From Pelobates cultripes (Eukaryota > Chordata > Amphibia > Anura > Pelobatidae): a DNA stretch of 64,000 nt. Both the position numbers and the translations under genes were made by a program. Positions within the stretch are counted from its first letter, which is position 1; every line of letters begins with the position of its first letter. Location of the stretch: positions 118,820,753 through 118,884,752 of the forward strand of contig OW240915.1 in assembly GCA_933207985.1 (NCBI GenBank). Direction: 5' to 3'. The notes below the pieces were generated by a model. That model ran no database searches and had not been told where the DNA came from. It worked only from the letters and a program-made list of their open reading frames with translations. This document shows, in pieces, positions 34,101-44,889 of the stretch.

Positions 34101-34274
34101 GAGGATATGGGACAGGGAAAAATGTATACTTTTGAAATAAATGCAACTATATTAATTACAAACATTTTGCTAATGGAAGGGGTAGAATTTATGGAAATGG
34201 GTTGCCAAGGGGTGCTCAAGTGAAAAAAGGTTGGGAACCACTGCTCTAAAGAAGCTGTGGTAAAACCCTTCTGC

Positions 34275-34690
34275 GTGGTGAATTAAAGACCAGTATCCAA
34301 CTTTCCATATCTGGGGAAAATCATTGAAAATGTAGTGGCAGCCGAACTGGAGGCCCATCTATAACATATGTTATCCTTTTTATTTAGGTTTCAGATGCTG
34401 CCACAGCATGGAAGCAGCACTAGTCTGAGTGCTAAATGGACCTTATGGCGAGAGACAAATTCTATTGGATCTCTCAACTGCATTTTAAACCATTGACAAT
34501 TGTATTTTAATAGAGCCCTTACAGCACATCTGTGCACAGTTCTTAACTGATTACATGTTTTCCCTCACTGGTAGATCACAGAGAGTAACAACTCATCAAC
34601 ACCAAAAGTATTGGCCTGTCTCCCATGCTATTCACAATTTATTTGCTACCACTGGAGTGAATCATCAGGCAACATAACCTAACAACTTTA
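34275..34690 (+). pseudogene. L2-like LINE, reverse transcriptase fragment
   Basis: Conceptual translation gives KTSIQLSISGENH(W)-like text that aligns with the L2 pattern 'YRPISNLPFLGKIIEKVVAxQLxAHL...FQSGFR..HGTETAL', here visible as KIIENVVAAELEAHL near 34315 and QHGSSTSLS near 34400. Stops and shifts are frequent. The non-coding insertion from about 34690 to 35130 separates it from its 3' part. Confidence 0.65.
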
Positions 34691-35134
34691 GCTTGCTGAA
34701 AAGCTATATGTAAAAAGTGGGTTCTCTGTTATTCATTTTGCAAAAAGTAGAGATTTCAACAGAAGTTGACACTTTTATAAATCTGGTTACACCCCCTTGG
34801 TTTTCAAGCAGACAACAGGTAAATGTTACTTCCTGGTTTTGTTAACTCAATGCAGCTGACCTCAAGAGTGCCCAGAGCACCTGACTTACAGATATTCTCA
34901 TTGAGCTGTATTGGGCAGTCTGTGATTCTAGCGGGGCTAGAAAGGGAGAGCTTACAAAAACAGCATGCAAGAGACTGCAGGTTTTGCAAGCTGATTTTAG
35001 ATATACCACCAATGAAAAAAAGCATAATTAAATGCAAGTTTTCATTTGTGGTTTGTCTACTAAGCAGTGTTCTTTAATATTTAATTTGTATTTAGGCAGT
35101 GGAGTGTCCATTTAAAAAAATGCCTGAAAGAACA

Positions 35135-35432
35135 GACACCGTATATACCATACTGCTCACGTCGGTCAGCCAACAAATCCCTCTTGTTGGTGCCCAGAAT
35201 AAAGACAAACTCAAGTTCATTCCTCCACATTCTGGTACTATTTAACTTCCTCAATCAGAGAGGCACCATTCTAACAGACCTTATAAAAAAAGCTAAAGAT
35301 CCACCTCTTTTGTCCGGCATTCAGTCAGCTCATCTGACTATCAAAAACACTTAACTTTTATGTCTGTTTTATATTTGTAAAGTGATTTGAGTCTCACAGG
35401 GAGAAAAGCACTATAAAAACCGCAACTTATTA
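35135..35432 (+). mobile_element. L2-like LINE, C-terminus and 3' end
   Basis: A decayed SANKSLL-VP-IKT stretch is followed by 'tttgagtctcacagggagaa' and 'aagcactataaaaa...ttatta', the conserved L2 3' terminus ('gctttgagtc...gggagaaaagcgctatata'). Confidence 0.75.
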
Positions 35433-36060
35433 TAATGTTTTTAAAAGTGAGACTGGTGCTATGAGTAGGAACAAATCAACTTTATCATCCTTAGTATAAA
35501 AAGTGGCATAGGGAAAAGAGTAACTGAACGAGCAATAGAGGGAAAGTGACAGAAGATGGGTAACAGAGACATGTACAACATGAAGCAGAAAAATAAAGCA
35601 ATACATACAGTAGGTGGATCACACTTCTTACAATATCTAGACAAAAAATAAATAAACTGCAATATAGTGTAATATTGTCGGCAACTTGGTGGCCAAGATG
35701 TAAGTAAAAGTGGTCAGGAACTCACAAACCGAGAGCCAAACAAAGACATGTGGCTCTCATGGAAACAGCACTGGGACTATTAGTAGTGTCCCTCTCCTTC
35801 TGAGGATCTTCTGTTCACCCAAAGAAATGGAGCTGAGAACACTTACTAAAAAGTAAAGTGTTTATTTTCCAATATTGGCAGCAAAAGATAAAAGTAAGGA
35901 GAGTATCTCCAATAAAACATATATACTTGTATAAAATAAAAGAGTCCAAATAAAAGTCTCTACCAAAGCAGAAAAACACTGATAAAAAAAAAGTGAGAGA
36001 TTGGAATAATACAAAATGTAGGAAGGGAAATTGATGTAATATGAGACTGAAAGAATAAGA
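35433..36060. other. No gene recognised
   Basis: AT-rich sequence. A hairpin 'gagagccaaa...tggctctcatgg' lies at 35730-35761. Confidence 0.5.
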
Positions 36061-36062
36061 AA

Positions 36063-38900
36063 AAATTAAATTACATACTTACCTAGTAATTTTCTTTTCC
36101 TGGCTATTTATCATTGCAGCATCACTTATGGGTAACTCTGCCCCTAACCAGATCAGTACAGGATCAGCCAAAAAAAAAAAAGAGTAAAAGAGATACTGAA
36201 TGCATAAAAGGTCCCTCCTCCTTTTATTCCTCAGTCTAGTTAAAATAAAAGAAGGGTGGGAGACTGATGCTACCATGATAAATAGCCAGGAAAAGATAAT
36301 TACTAGGTAAATATGTAATTTAATTTTCCTTATTCCTGGCTAATCATGGCAGCACCACTTACACATAATACCAAAGCTGATAACACAAAGGGAGGGAAAG
36401 AGAAAAAATATAAAGTATATCTAATTTTGATTATGCATAGTAATTGCACATAAGACTCCCTTTCCGAAGGAAGTAGTAGAAGTCTGAAGATCCAGTTTGT
36501 AGTGCTTAATGAAGGTTGTTGAAGTAGATCAAGTGGCTGCCCTACCGGTGTCATCCGGAGGAACCTCTATCCAATTAGCCCATGATGTAGCCAGGGATCT
36601 GGTAGAGTGAGCTCTAATTTTTACTGGAGGTAAAGTTACTGGAGTTAGTTTGTTCCATAAGTAGGAATCTGTTATAATAGAAGCTATCCAGCACCTTAAG
36701 GTAGAAGATAAGGCTGCTTCTCCTTTACGAAGTTCGGTAGGCAGTACAAATAATTTATTGGTTTTCCTAAACTCAACGGTGGAAGATAGGTACTTAATTA
36801 TATCAAGTTCCCGGTATTTCTCTTCCTCTGGAGTAGACAGAGAAGAACAGAAGGAAGGAAGAACCACTTCCTGAAGCAGTGAAACCTAGATACTAATTTT
36901 GGTAGGAAGTCTTCTCTAGATTTTAGGATCACTCTGTCATGAAAGACAAGAGTGTGAGTATCATCACTAGAAAATACCTGAAGTTGAGAGATTATCTTAG
37001 CTGTGGAGATAGCCACTATAAACACAGTATTATAAGTGAGGTGTTGAATAAACATATCCTGGAGAGGTGCAAAGGCAAAGTTCTGTTAAGGCATTCAGTA
37101 CCATTGGTAAATCCCATGGAGGAGCTGTGTTTCTGGCTGGAGGGCGTAAATGTATTGTAGCTTTAAAGAATGTAGATATGAGAGGGTGTGATGCCCATGA
37201 TGTATTACAAAGGGCAGATAAAGCTGAGGACTGTACCTTCAAAGTGCTTAGGCTTAGACCTTTATCAAGGCCTGCCTGTAGAAACTCCAAAATATGGAGG
37301 TGAGTTGTTTGAAGGTTTCCCAAATCTAGTAATAGCAAGAAGAAGTTGATGGTATCCCTGCTTGCAGAAGAGTATTAATTACTGCTAATAACTGGTTAAA
37401 GAGGCATCTCCTTTCAACAACCAGGCCCCCAGGTTCCAGCTGGATGAGTTGCTGGGCCCTGTATTAGAAGGTCATCCTCAGGAGAGGATCACCTTCTTCC
37501 CTTCCTTCCAAATTTTCTTAAATACCCGGGGAATCAAAAGGTAGGGGAGGGAACATATACCCCAGATCAAAGTTCCAAGGCTGAGAAAGAGTATCTTTAC
37601 ACAGGGATTGAGGGTCCTTTGAGAGACAAAATAAGTTTGCCACTTGAGTGTCTACCTGGGGTATGTCCCACCTCTTCATCAGGATTTGAAAAACCTTGGG
37701 ATTCAGACTCCATTTGCCTGGTAAAATGCGTGTTTTGCTGAGGAAATCTGCAAGGATATTTTATGCCCCAGGCAGGTATATTGCTTTTATCCCTCTGATG
37801 TGAGTTTGCACCAGGGTCATTAGGGGAGCTATATCTTGCAAGAATAGATTGCTCCTTGTGCCTCCTTGGTGAGCATATATGCAGCCACTGCTCTGTTGTC
37901 TGTCCGTATAGATAACAATGGACTTTTGAGTAGTTGATGGAGTTTTCATATGACAATATAAATGGTCCTTAGTTCATGTAGATTTGAGTGAAGACTCCTT
38001 TATGATGGTTCCCAAGTTCCTTCAATCAATATTTTTTGATGCAGCGACCATTTTGTCCTTTTACTTGGAATCTGGAATCAGAATTACTTATTTCCAGTTG
38101 TTGATTGCGATTGAACTGGTTTAGAAAATTCGACTGAATCAGTCTCGAGTTCCATTGAGCCCAGCGGACTAACCCTATAGTAGAGGTTAGCGAGCCCAGA
38201 ATGCTCATGAATTCCTTAGCTGGGATGGAAGGCTTGGGAAGAACCAAACAAATCTAGTTTTTCAGTCTCTTTATTCTGTCTTTTGAAAAGTAGATCTTTG
38301 CTTCTATGGTGTTGATATATGCACCTAAGATGGAATTAGAGCACTCTTCCCCTTGTTGACAACCCATCCGTGTTCTTGAAGTTAATTCAGGGCAAGGCTG
38401 ATGTGCTGAGAGGCTTCTTGAAGAGAAGATGCAACTATTAGAATGTCTTCTAGGTAGTGAAAGATGTTTAAACCTTGTTTCCTCAGATGGGCTATTAGAA
38501 CTACCATTTCTAAAAAGATTCTGGGGGCTGGGCTTAAGCCAAAAGAAAGGTCTTTAAACTTTAAGTGTTTCTCTGTAATGTGGAATCAGAGAAACTTGTG
38601 ATGAAGAGGGTAGATGGTAATATGCATCCATCAGATCTATTGAAGTTAGCCATCCCCTAGGAATAATAGTGGATATATAGTCCATCTTGAAAGATAGGTG
38701 TTTTGGGAATTTTTTTAGATCTATTATTCATTTCCATTTTTTGTTGGGTTTTGGGGCCAAAAATACTGTTGAGTAGATACCTTTGAATTTCTCTAAAGAA
38801 GAAACCTCTTCTATGACTCCTTTATGAAGGAGTTTAGAGAAGCAGGATATCATAGCTTTCCCTTTTTCTCCTGGAGGCTTTCTTGACTTGCTTGAATGAG
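36063..38900 (-). pseudogene. DIRS-type retroelement, decayed (RT, RNase H, tyrosine recombinase, terminal inverted repeats)
   Basis: On the minus strand the order is reverse transcriptase (VFLAPKPNKKWK near 38755, LTSIDLMDAYYHLP near 38620, HYLEDILI near 38460), the thumb (SILGSLTSTIGLVRWAQWNSRL near 38190), RNase H (SPRRHKEQSILARYSSPN / IRGIKAIYLPG near 37850-37770) and the tyrosine recombinase (LDKGLSLSTLKVQSSALSAL near 37260, PVKIRAHSTRSLATSWA near 36600 with the family's H-x-x-R). The polymerase motif reads YLED instead of YLDD. Frameshifts are many. Sequence at 36063-36363 carries inverted and direct copies of one terminal motif. Domain order and motifs are those of DIRS-1-like elements, distinct from the Ngaro copies. 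Confidence 0.8.
36065..36323. repeat. DIRS terminal inverted repeat pair
   Basis: Bases 36065-36120 and 36269-36323 are inverted copies ('acctagtaattttcttttcc' against its complement) with few mismatches. A third, diverged copy in direct orientation lies at about 36309-36363. DIRS-1 elements carry inverted terminal repeats and an internal complementary region, and this is probably such an end. Confidence 0.6.
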
Positions 38901-38929
38901 CTGTTTGATTATTGTTATGCAGAGTAAAT

Positions 38930-40007
38930 AGGCATTTTTCTAAAAATTAATAGAGTTAATATTCTGTCCACAACATTAAGTGATTGTGGCCAAACTGTGC
39001 CTTTAAGAAGATTACCCTGTGAAAAATTGGTGTCCCATAATTATGTGACCATAGAATTAGTGCAACACAGAATTATTATTTAAACCAGTAGTTTAATTAA
39101 AACACATAAATTAATATAGGGTAAGATAATGTGAAAAGGGTGAGTGCTTTCGTGTAAGTGAATGGCATAACTAGGTACATTTCTAGCAGATTGTGAATTT
39201 AAACGCTGAAGCCTCCTGCATTCGGCTAAATGAACGAACGAGAGGACTGTAAACAGAAAAGAACTCCTGCGGTCGGTTAAATGGAGCATACGAAAGACTA
39301 AACGAAAGCCAATTATATTGCGGTCGGCTGAACGAACATACGAATGAAATAGACGAACGTAAGTTTGTTTAGTGCGGTCAGCAGTTAGTTTATATGAAAA
39401 TACAAATGAAGGAGTGTGTACTCTGTGGTCGGCTGGTAGCCGCACGAACGCAGAAGTACACGAATAGAGAAAGTGCACGAATTGTTAAGTATAATGAAGT
39501 TTTTAGGCCCGAACATGGGAAATAGCCAAATGCTATTTCCCACGCTATGCTTACGTGGACATGCCGGTCTCCTGACCGGAAGCCAGGTAGCGGGTAGAGA
39601 TGTCGGATAGGAGCCGGTTAGCAGGCACGGAGGTCGGAGGCAGGAGAGCTGCTGGCAACAGACTGCTTGCTGAAGACTGGACTTTTTGTCGGTAACAACG
39701 GACCAGAAGTGCTGGTTGCTATGGAGAAGACAAACAGCTTGCACGACAAAGGTAAGTAGGAAGGAAGGAGTTTAAATAGGGGTCATAACTCCTCCCACAA
39801 ATTCAGGCCAAATGGCCTTCCAACATGCAAAGCTTGTTCAAAACTCCCGAATCGAAAGAAAATTGTCGAACCAGTAAGTACACGAAAGACCTATAATACT
39901 TATTGTATTAAAGAGCATCGAAAAACTCCCGAATTAAATAGAATAAATAGTATATCTCCCAAATTGCCTACAGGTTCTGTTGGGTGAAATATAATGCTTC
40001 TGATATA
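38930..40007. other. Possible Ngaro terminal-repeat remnant
   Basis: 'actcctcccacaaattcagg' plus 'ccaaatggcctt' at 39797-39830 matches the A module of the complete Ngaro element (45823-45851 and 51560-51596). The rest is non-coding, with repeated 'gcggtcggctgaacgaac'-like phrases at 39215-39440. Confidence 0.4.
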
Positions 40008-40134
40008 CAGGGCCGGACTGGGGATACAAAGCAGCCCTGGAAAAAAAAATTGTGCCAGCCCCATAAGTCACTGCGCCATATATTGTCGCGTGTAATATGT
40101 AAGGCTATGTCTTGCCAGGACAGATAATTGAGTA

Positions 40135-40166
<32 letters not shown>

Positions 40167-41240
40167 TTTTCTAATATAAAATATTGGTCCTTTCAGGGTA
40201 AAACGTTTAATTAATTATACAGTAAGCATACGCACATGCAGACACAGGCAATATCACTGACATTTCAGTGACACACACAAGCTCATTGATACACAGCCTC
40301 ATAGACAAACAATCTTACTGATATACATCAGCTCATTGACATAAAAACACAAGCTCACTCACTAGCAGGCACACGCATGCAAGCAAGCTCACTCACTAGC
40401 AGACGCACACACAGCTTAATGTGGTGGTACTGGTGTCTATAGCATGTCGCTACAGGCTTTTCAACGTAAACACTGACTTTTCAGAGAAAAGGCAGTGTTT
40501 ACATTGCTTCAAAGTGACATTGCTAGTGACAGTCACTCAGACGGTCACTAGAGGTGCTTCCTGTGTTAGTGCCCTCCCGCCCTCGCGCGCTGCTGAATGA
40601 GACTGGCGCCGGAATATGACGTCATATTCCGGCGCCGGTCTCATTCAGCTGCGTGCTGGGGAGCAGAGCCAGCGCAGCTCGCGCAGCTCCCTCAGCGGCC
40701 GCCAGGACAAGTCCGCCAGCGGCCGCCAAAAGACCTCCCCAGCGGCCAGGGGAGGGCTGGCAGCCTTAGGCCTGGGGGGCAAAACCAGTCAAGTAGACTG
40801 GTGCACCTGCCCAGGATCAGAGCCGGTGCAAGGATTTTTGCCGCCCTAGACAAAATAAAAATTTGCTGCCCCCACATGTCACATCACAATGCCCCACCCA
40901 TATGATCTGCCATATGAACTAACGCCAGTGCTGCACACAGTGTGTGTTTACATTAAAAAGCCTGCAGGGACCAGCTATAGACACCAGAACCACTTCATTA
41001 AGCTATAGTGTCCCTTTAATGTGAGGTAAATTATAGATTAGTGTCACTAATAATATACTAGATTGCCTACTTACAAGCAGATGAGGATGATGATGGGCTG
41101 CAGTTTGGCTCCACTGGTCTGGTGTAGAACAGGATCTCTGGAGGCTGTTTGCAACTGTGGTCACAAAATTCAATGTTCTGGGAGAATTGGAAGCAGCTCA
41201 ATTTTTTGGGGCCCCTTACACAGCTCAAGGTCTGGGCCCC
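40008..41240. mobile_element. Non-autonomous hAT-like sequence with a central palindrome
   Basis: The left edge CAGGGCCGGACTGGGGAT resembles the terminus CAGGGGCGGACTGACC of the element at 29297. A matching right end was not secured. The interior is GC-rich and holds an almost perfect palindrome at 40593-40648. A half copy of the AGGGACACTATAG TTAA-type terminus ends at about 41018. Confidence 0.4.
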
Positions 41241-41379
41241 AGGGCCTGACGGTGAGTATGCCCATAAGGCCCACTCATAAGTTCCACCCACCCATGAGTT
41301 CGCTCACAGGGAGTGGAGTGTGTAGGGGATGTGTTATGTGTTATTGTAGAGGATCTAATATGTGTGCTTATGGTATGTA

Positions 41380-41800
41380 GTGTTTAGGGTTACCAGTTTG
41401 TGCAGGTGATGCAGTGTGTTTGTGTGTAGTGGAAGCAGTGTGTATTTGTGTATAAGGGATGTATTATGTGTTTCTGGTTGTGTGTAAGGGATGCATTGTG
41501 TGAATCTGTGTTTGTATGCATAAGGGATGCAAGGTGTGTGTCTGTATGTGTGTGCATGAGATGCATTGTGTTTCTGTGTGTATGTAAGAAAAGAAGTGTG
41601 TGTGTTTGCATGCGTGTGTGCGGGTTTGCATTGTCTGTTTCTGTGTATGTGTGCAAAGGATGCATTGTCTTTGTGTGTAAGGGTTGCATTGTGTGTGTGT
41701 GTGTAATGGATGCATTGTGTGTTTCTCTGTGTGTAAGGGAAGCATGTTGTGTTTCTGTGTATGTATAGGGATGCATTGTGTGTGTGTGCGCGCGCGTAGT
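41380..41800. repeat. GT-rich minisatellite with 'aagggatgcattgtgtg' units
   Basis: Units of about 30-40 bases ('gtaagggatgcattgtgtgt') repeat up to the assembly gap. Long open frames here are repeat artefacts. Confidence 0.9.
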
Positions 41801-41820
41801 GTGAAAGAGCTCCCTGTCTT

Positions 41821-41920
41821 NNNNNNNNNNNNNNNNNNNNNNNNNNNNNNNNNNNNNNNNNNNNNNNNNNNNNNNNNNNNNNNNNNNNNNNNNNNNNNNN
41901 NNNNNNNNNNNNNNNNNNNN
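41821..41920. other. Assembly gap (100 N)
   Basis: Exactly 100 N, the convention for a gap of unknown size. It sits at the end of a GT-rich array. Confidence 1.
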
Positions 41921-42245
41921 TCGAAATGTTGTAACCTGACCTAATCATATTGAAATTCGCTTTTTTAAAATGATACGTTTTAGTATACCCAACGTACTTT
42001 TGTTTTTTTGAGTTTATTTCAAAGATTACCATATTGTGATCACTATTTCCCAAATGCTCCCCTACTTGAATGTTGGTCAAAAGATCAACGTTGTTTGTTA
42101 TAACGAGATCCAGACAAGCATCCTTTCTAGTTGTTGCTTGTACCAGTTGTGACATGAATGTGTCATTTAACACATTCAAAAACCTGGTTCCCCTTGCTGA
42201 AGTCACGCTATCCCAATTTATGTCCGCTTGGATACAACCTGTATT
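41921..42245 (-). pseudogene. CR1-like endonuclease fragment, inverted relative to its neighbour
   Basis: The minus-strand frame (start near 42206) reads TSARGTRFLNVLNDTFMSQLV, CLDLVITNNVDLLTN and LGNSDHNMVIFEI. The last contains the SDH motif of APE-type endonucleases. The same protein segment occurs at 57470-57660 on the other strand. The left end is lost in the gap. Confidence 0.8.
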
Positions 42246-42247
42246 GT

Positions 42248-42499
42248 CATGATGGATTGCACCTAAACGGAAGAGGGTCTGTTGTGCTGGGGGATAGGAT
42301 GGCTAGAAGGTTGGAGGAGATTTTAAACTAATAGTAGGGGGAAGGGTCAAAGCAATCTAGAAAATGGAAATAGGAAAGAAAGGAGATGGGCTTTAGCACA
42401 GTATAAGGGGGGTGGAGATGGGGGAGGGGAAAGCTCAGAACAGAGAAGGTATGAAATATTGATAATAAAAGTACACAAAAAGTACAAATGACTCATGAT
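42248..42499 (+). pseudogene. CR1-like ORF1 end (esterase-like) and ORF1-ORF2 spacer
   Basis: Plus-strand translation of 42251-42335 gives DGLHLNGRGSVVLGDRMARR and then LEEILN and a stop, the C-terminal GDSL/SGNH-esterase-type block known from CR1 ORF1. The following sequence runs into the hAT at 42500 and appears to continue at 51949-51973 ('ttaaatgtatgcttactaat', reading like the start of the endonuclease). Confidence 0.65.
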
Positions 42500-42837
42500 T
42501 AGAGTTGAGCGAACCCGGACGGTAAAGTTCGGGTTCGTCCCGAACATTAAGATTTTTTTGGACTCTGGACACGAACACGGACATATCACTGTATGTTAGG
42601 GTTGTAGTTCGGCGATGCAGGGCAGCCAATCAACAAGCGTTTGACTCGTGTGCCTTAGAAGCCATCACAGCCATGCCTACTAATGGCATGGCTGTGATTG
42701 ACCAGTGCAGCATGTGACCCAGGCTCTGTATATAAGCTGGAGTCGCGTAGCGCCGTACGCACATGAACTCTTATTAGTGTAGGGAGAGGATGCTGCCGCT
42801 TTCAGGGGCAGATTAGGAAAGAATTCTGCAAACTAGT

Positions 42838-43225
42838 ACATTAGTGGGGTGCACTTCATATCTGAGAGTCAAATAGGAGCATCAAATACTGCTGTCACAT
42901 TGCAGTTTTAAAACTCAAAATTTTGGGGGGCTAAAAAGTAAATTTGGGGTTTGCTCTTCATATCTGAGAGTCAAATAGAAGTGTCAAATACTGCGGTTTC
43001 AGCGCAATTGTAAACATTCTTATTTTCTGGGTGCTAAGCTGCTAAATAGTAGATTAGTGGGGTGCACTTCATATCTGAGAGTCAAATAGAAGCGTCAAAT
43101 AATGCGGTTACAGCGCAATTGTAAAAATTCTAATTGTTTTGCTGCTAAACAGTAAATTTGGGGTGTGCACTTCATATCTGAGAGTCAAATAGAAGCGCCA
43201 AATACTGCGCTTAGCAGGGTCTGGT
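42838..43225. repeat. About 105-bp tandem repeat, four copies
   Basis: 'cttcatatctgagagtcaaa' recurs at 42854, 42956, 43067 and 43170, each followed by 'tag(a/g)ag' and 'tcaaatactgc'. Spacing is 102-111 bases. Confidence 0.9.
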
Positions 43226-43526
43226 TTAGCAGGGTCTGGTGCAGGGTAACCGCACGCCGCCTGGTGTTGAGCAACAGTGTTTGTGCGGCCACATACCAGG
43301 ACCCTGATGCAGCTTCAGTAAAAAGAGTACTGGATACCAGAAGCCATCACCAGACTGATCAGCAAATTCACTGTAGCGGCTGTGCACGATTTCGATGTTC
43401 TCACACTGCAGCATAACTTTGCAGCGTAACTTTGGCCTTCCCGCTCACCACCTCACGTGGCCACAAGGTGGAACTCCTCCTTGCACAAGCTGGAGAGACA
43501 GCTGCAGCACGCACGGGTCAGTCACT

Positions 43527-43768
43527 CTGCCCTCCAAATGATCATAGTTAAAGGATTTCAAGTGGACTCATTACAATTACAGGGCCTCTAAAGAGTCCTG
43601 TATTGTTATTTGTCGTCACTATCTTCCTGCATGTGGTACCCGTTTCTCAGGCTCCCTCTCCGGAATCGAACCCTGATTCCCCGTTACCTGTGGTCACCAT
43701 GGTAGGCGCAGTAAATGGCATTGAAAGTTGATATGGGTGACATACGAATGCGTTGTCGCCTTGTCGTT
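43527..43768 (-). pseudogene. 18S rRNA fragment (pseudogene)
   Basis: Antisense 18S rRNA is plain to read: 'agggcctctaaagagtcctg', 'tattgttatttgtcgtcact' and 'gtttctcaggctccctctcc' then 'ggaatcgaaccctgattccc' and 'tggtcaccatggtaggcgca'. In known 18S rRNA these blocks lie in the same order in the 5' domain. About 45 bases (the region around 'tgcgcgcctgctgcc') are missing between 'cactatcttcctgc' and 'atgtgg'. Point differences from the conserved sequence show it is not a working rRNA gene. Its sense strand is the minus strand, the same as the Gypsy gag that abuts it on the right. Confidence 0.9.
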
Positions 43769-44293
43769 GGGGAACACATTGAAAAGGTGCTCTAGCATGA
43801 TGAGTTAGATGATGTCCTCCGGGAACTTGGCTTGATGGGAGTTGAACCAGTTCTGGGTGGCCCTTGTGATGTGGCATGCCCATTCTGCATGGGAGTCCTT
43901 CTCCCCTTCCCGGGTCTCCCTAAACTTTCGGCGGTATTGCTTGGGGGTGACCGCATACTGGGCCAGGAGGATTTCGGTAATAAAGGCATAGTCTCTCATC
44001 TGCTCTTCTGGTACAGCCCGGTAAATATCCGCTGCCTTCCCCACTAGTTTGCTGGCCAGGATGGTGACCCAGTCGCTGGGGTCCACGTCTTGGAGTAGGC
44101 ACTGGTGCTCAAAGTCTTGTAAAAAGTCATCGATGCCTTCTTCTGCTTCCTTGAACTCTTTGAAGGCATTGTATAGTAGCTTGTGGGCCAGGGTGGTTGT
44201 GCTTCCCAGCGCCCTCTGCTCCCTTCTTCCTTCATCAGGGTTCATGGAGGTCGCCCTCTGTCTATTGGCAAGGACATAGGCTTGCACCTCCAA
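43769..44293 (-). pseudogene. gag: Gypsy-type Gag, capsid part (SCAN-like), fused to 18S sequence
   Basis: The frame 44293-43805 encodes MEVQAYVLANRQRATSMNPD and then FKEFKEAEEGIDDFLQDFEH, WVTILASKLVGKAADIYRAV, and VTPKQYRRKFRETREGEKDS. The pattern of W, GKA--Y and P--YR-KFR is that of the capsid/SCAN-like fold of Gypsy (Gmr1-type) Gag. No zinc knuckle, protease or polymerase follows; sequence switches to 18S rRNA just after the capsid. Upstream, leader, primer site and LTR R-U5 are present. Confidence 0.8.
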
Positions 44294-44563
44294 AAAGGTC
44301 CTGCTGACACTCTCCTCCTAGGGTGGCTCTCGATAATATGCCAGGCACCGTTCCATCTCCTTGTGCACTTCCTCCTTATCTCCGGCCCCTGGCTGGGGTT
44401 CGTTGCCTCACTGCATGCCTGGTCGTCCTCCATGAGCGCAGCAGTCAATTCGGCCTTGTTACGCCCACCAGGCGTTATTCCTCTGGCTCCACACAAGTTC
44501 TGCAGCGTAGGTCACTTTAGAGCACTGTAGTCCATGGGTCTGTTGGCAGGGACATGGGATCCT

Positions 44564-44700
44564 GCCGCTTGCCACCAATTGAAGCGGGACTTGGGTAACC
44601 GATGGTTATCCCCTTTGATTAGAATAGGTCAGACCCATTTCCCCAGTAACCGGATGGGACACAGTTCCAGGATACAACGTTTGACAACCTTTATTTGGGT
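44564..44700 (-). repeat. Gypsy-like R-U5 and primer site at the start of the chimera
   Basis: On the minus strand an AATAAA signal (44695-44690) is followed by about 110 bases and then TGGTGGCAAGCGGCAGG (44580-44564), a primer-site-like sequence. The segment thus starts close to where the element's RNA would start. Confidence 0.6.
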
Positions 44701-44889
44701 ACACAGCTTTGCCTCCTGTTGCCTCCTCCTCCTACTCCAATTCTTCCTCCTCCTCCTCCTCTACCACCTCCTCAACCGGTCAGCGTAACACCCTTACCAC
44801 CAACTTCAGCACAGCCGGGTGAAATGACAGCAGGCTGTTTTAAAACTCATATGTTTGGGGGAAAAACCCCACACCGCGCAGGAGCTGTG

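Larger units (their letters stand above)
24979..34243. mobile_element. hAT-ended composite, 9.3 kb, stuffed with satellite DNA
   Basis: The left end CAGGGGTTCCCAACC and the inverted right end CAGTGGTTCCCAACC are typical hAT (Charlie-like) termini. The flanking 8-mers ATTTAGAG (24971-24978) and CTCTAAAG (34244-34251) are not the same, so the pairing is unproven. Inside are microsatellite tracts, a CR1 fragment, a second complete hAT-type element and a short minisatellite, but no transposase. Confidence 0.55.

Noticed and set aside
43647..43883. 78-residue frame running from gag into the 18S fragment
   Set aside because: It crosses the chimera junction in a frame other than gag; it is chance.
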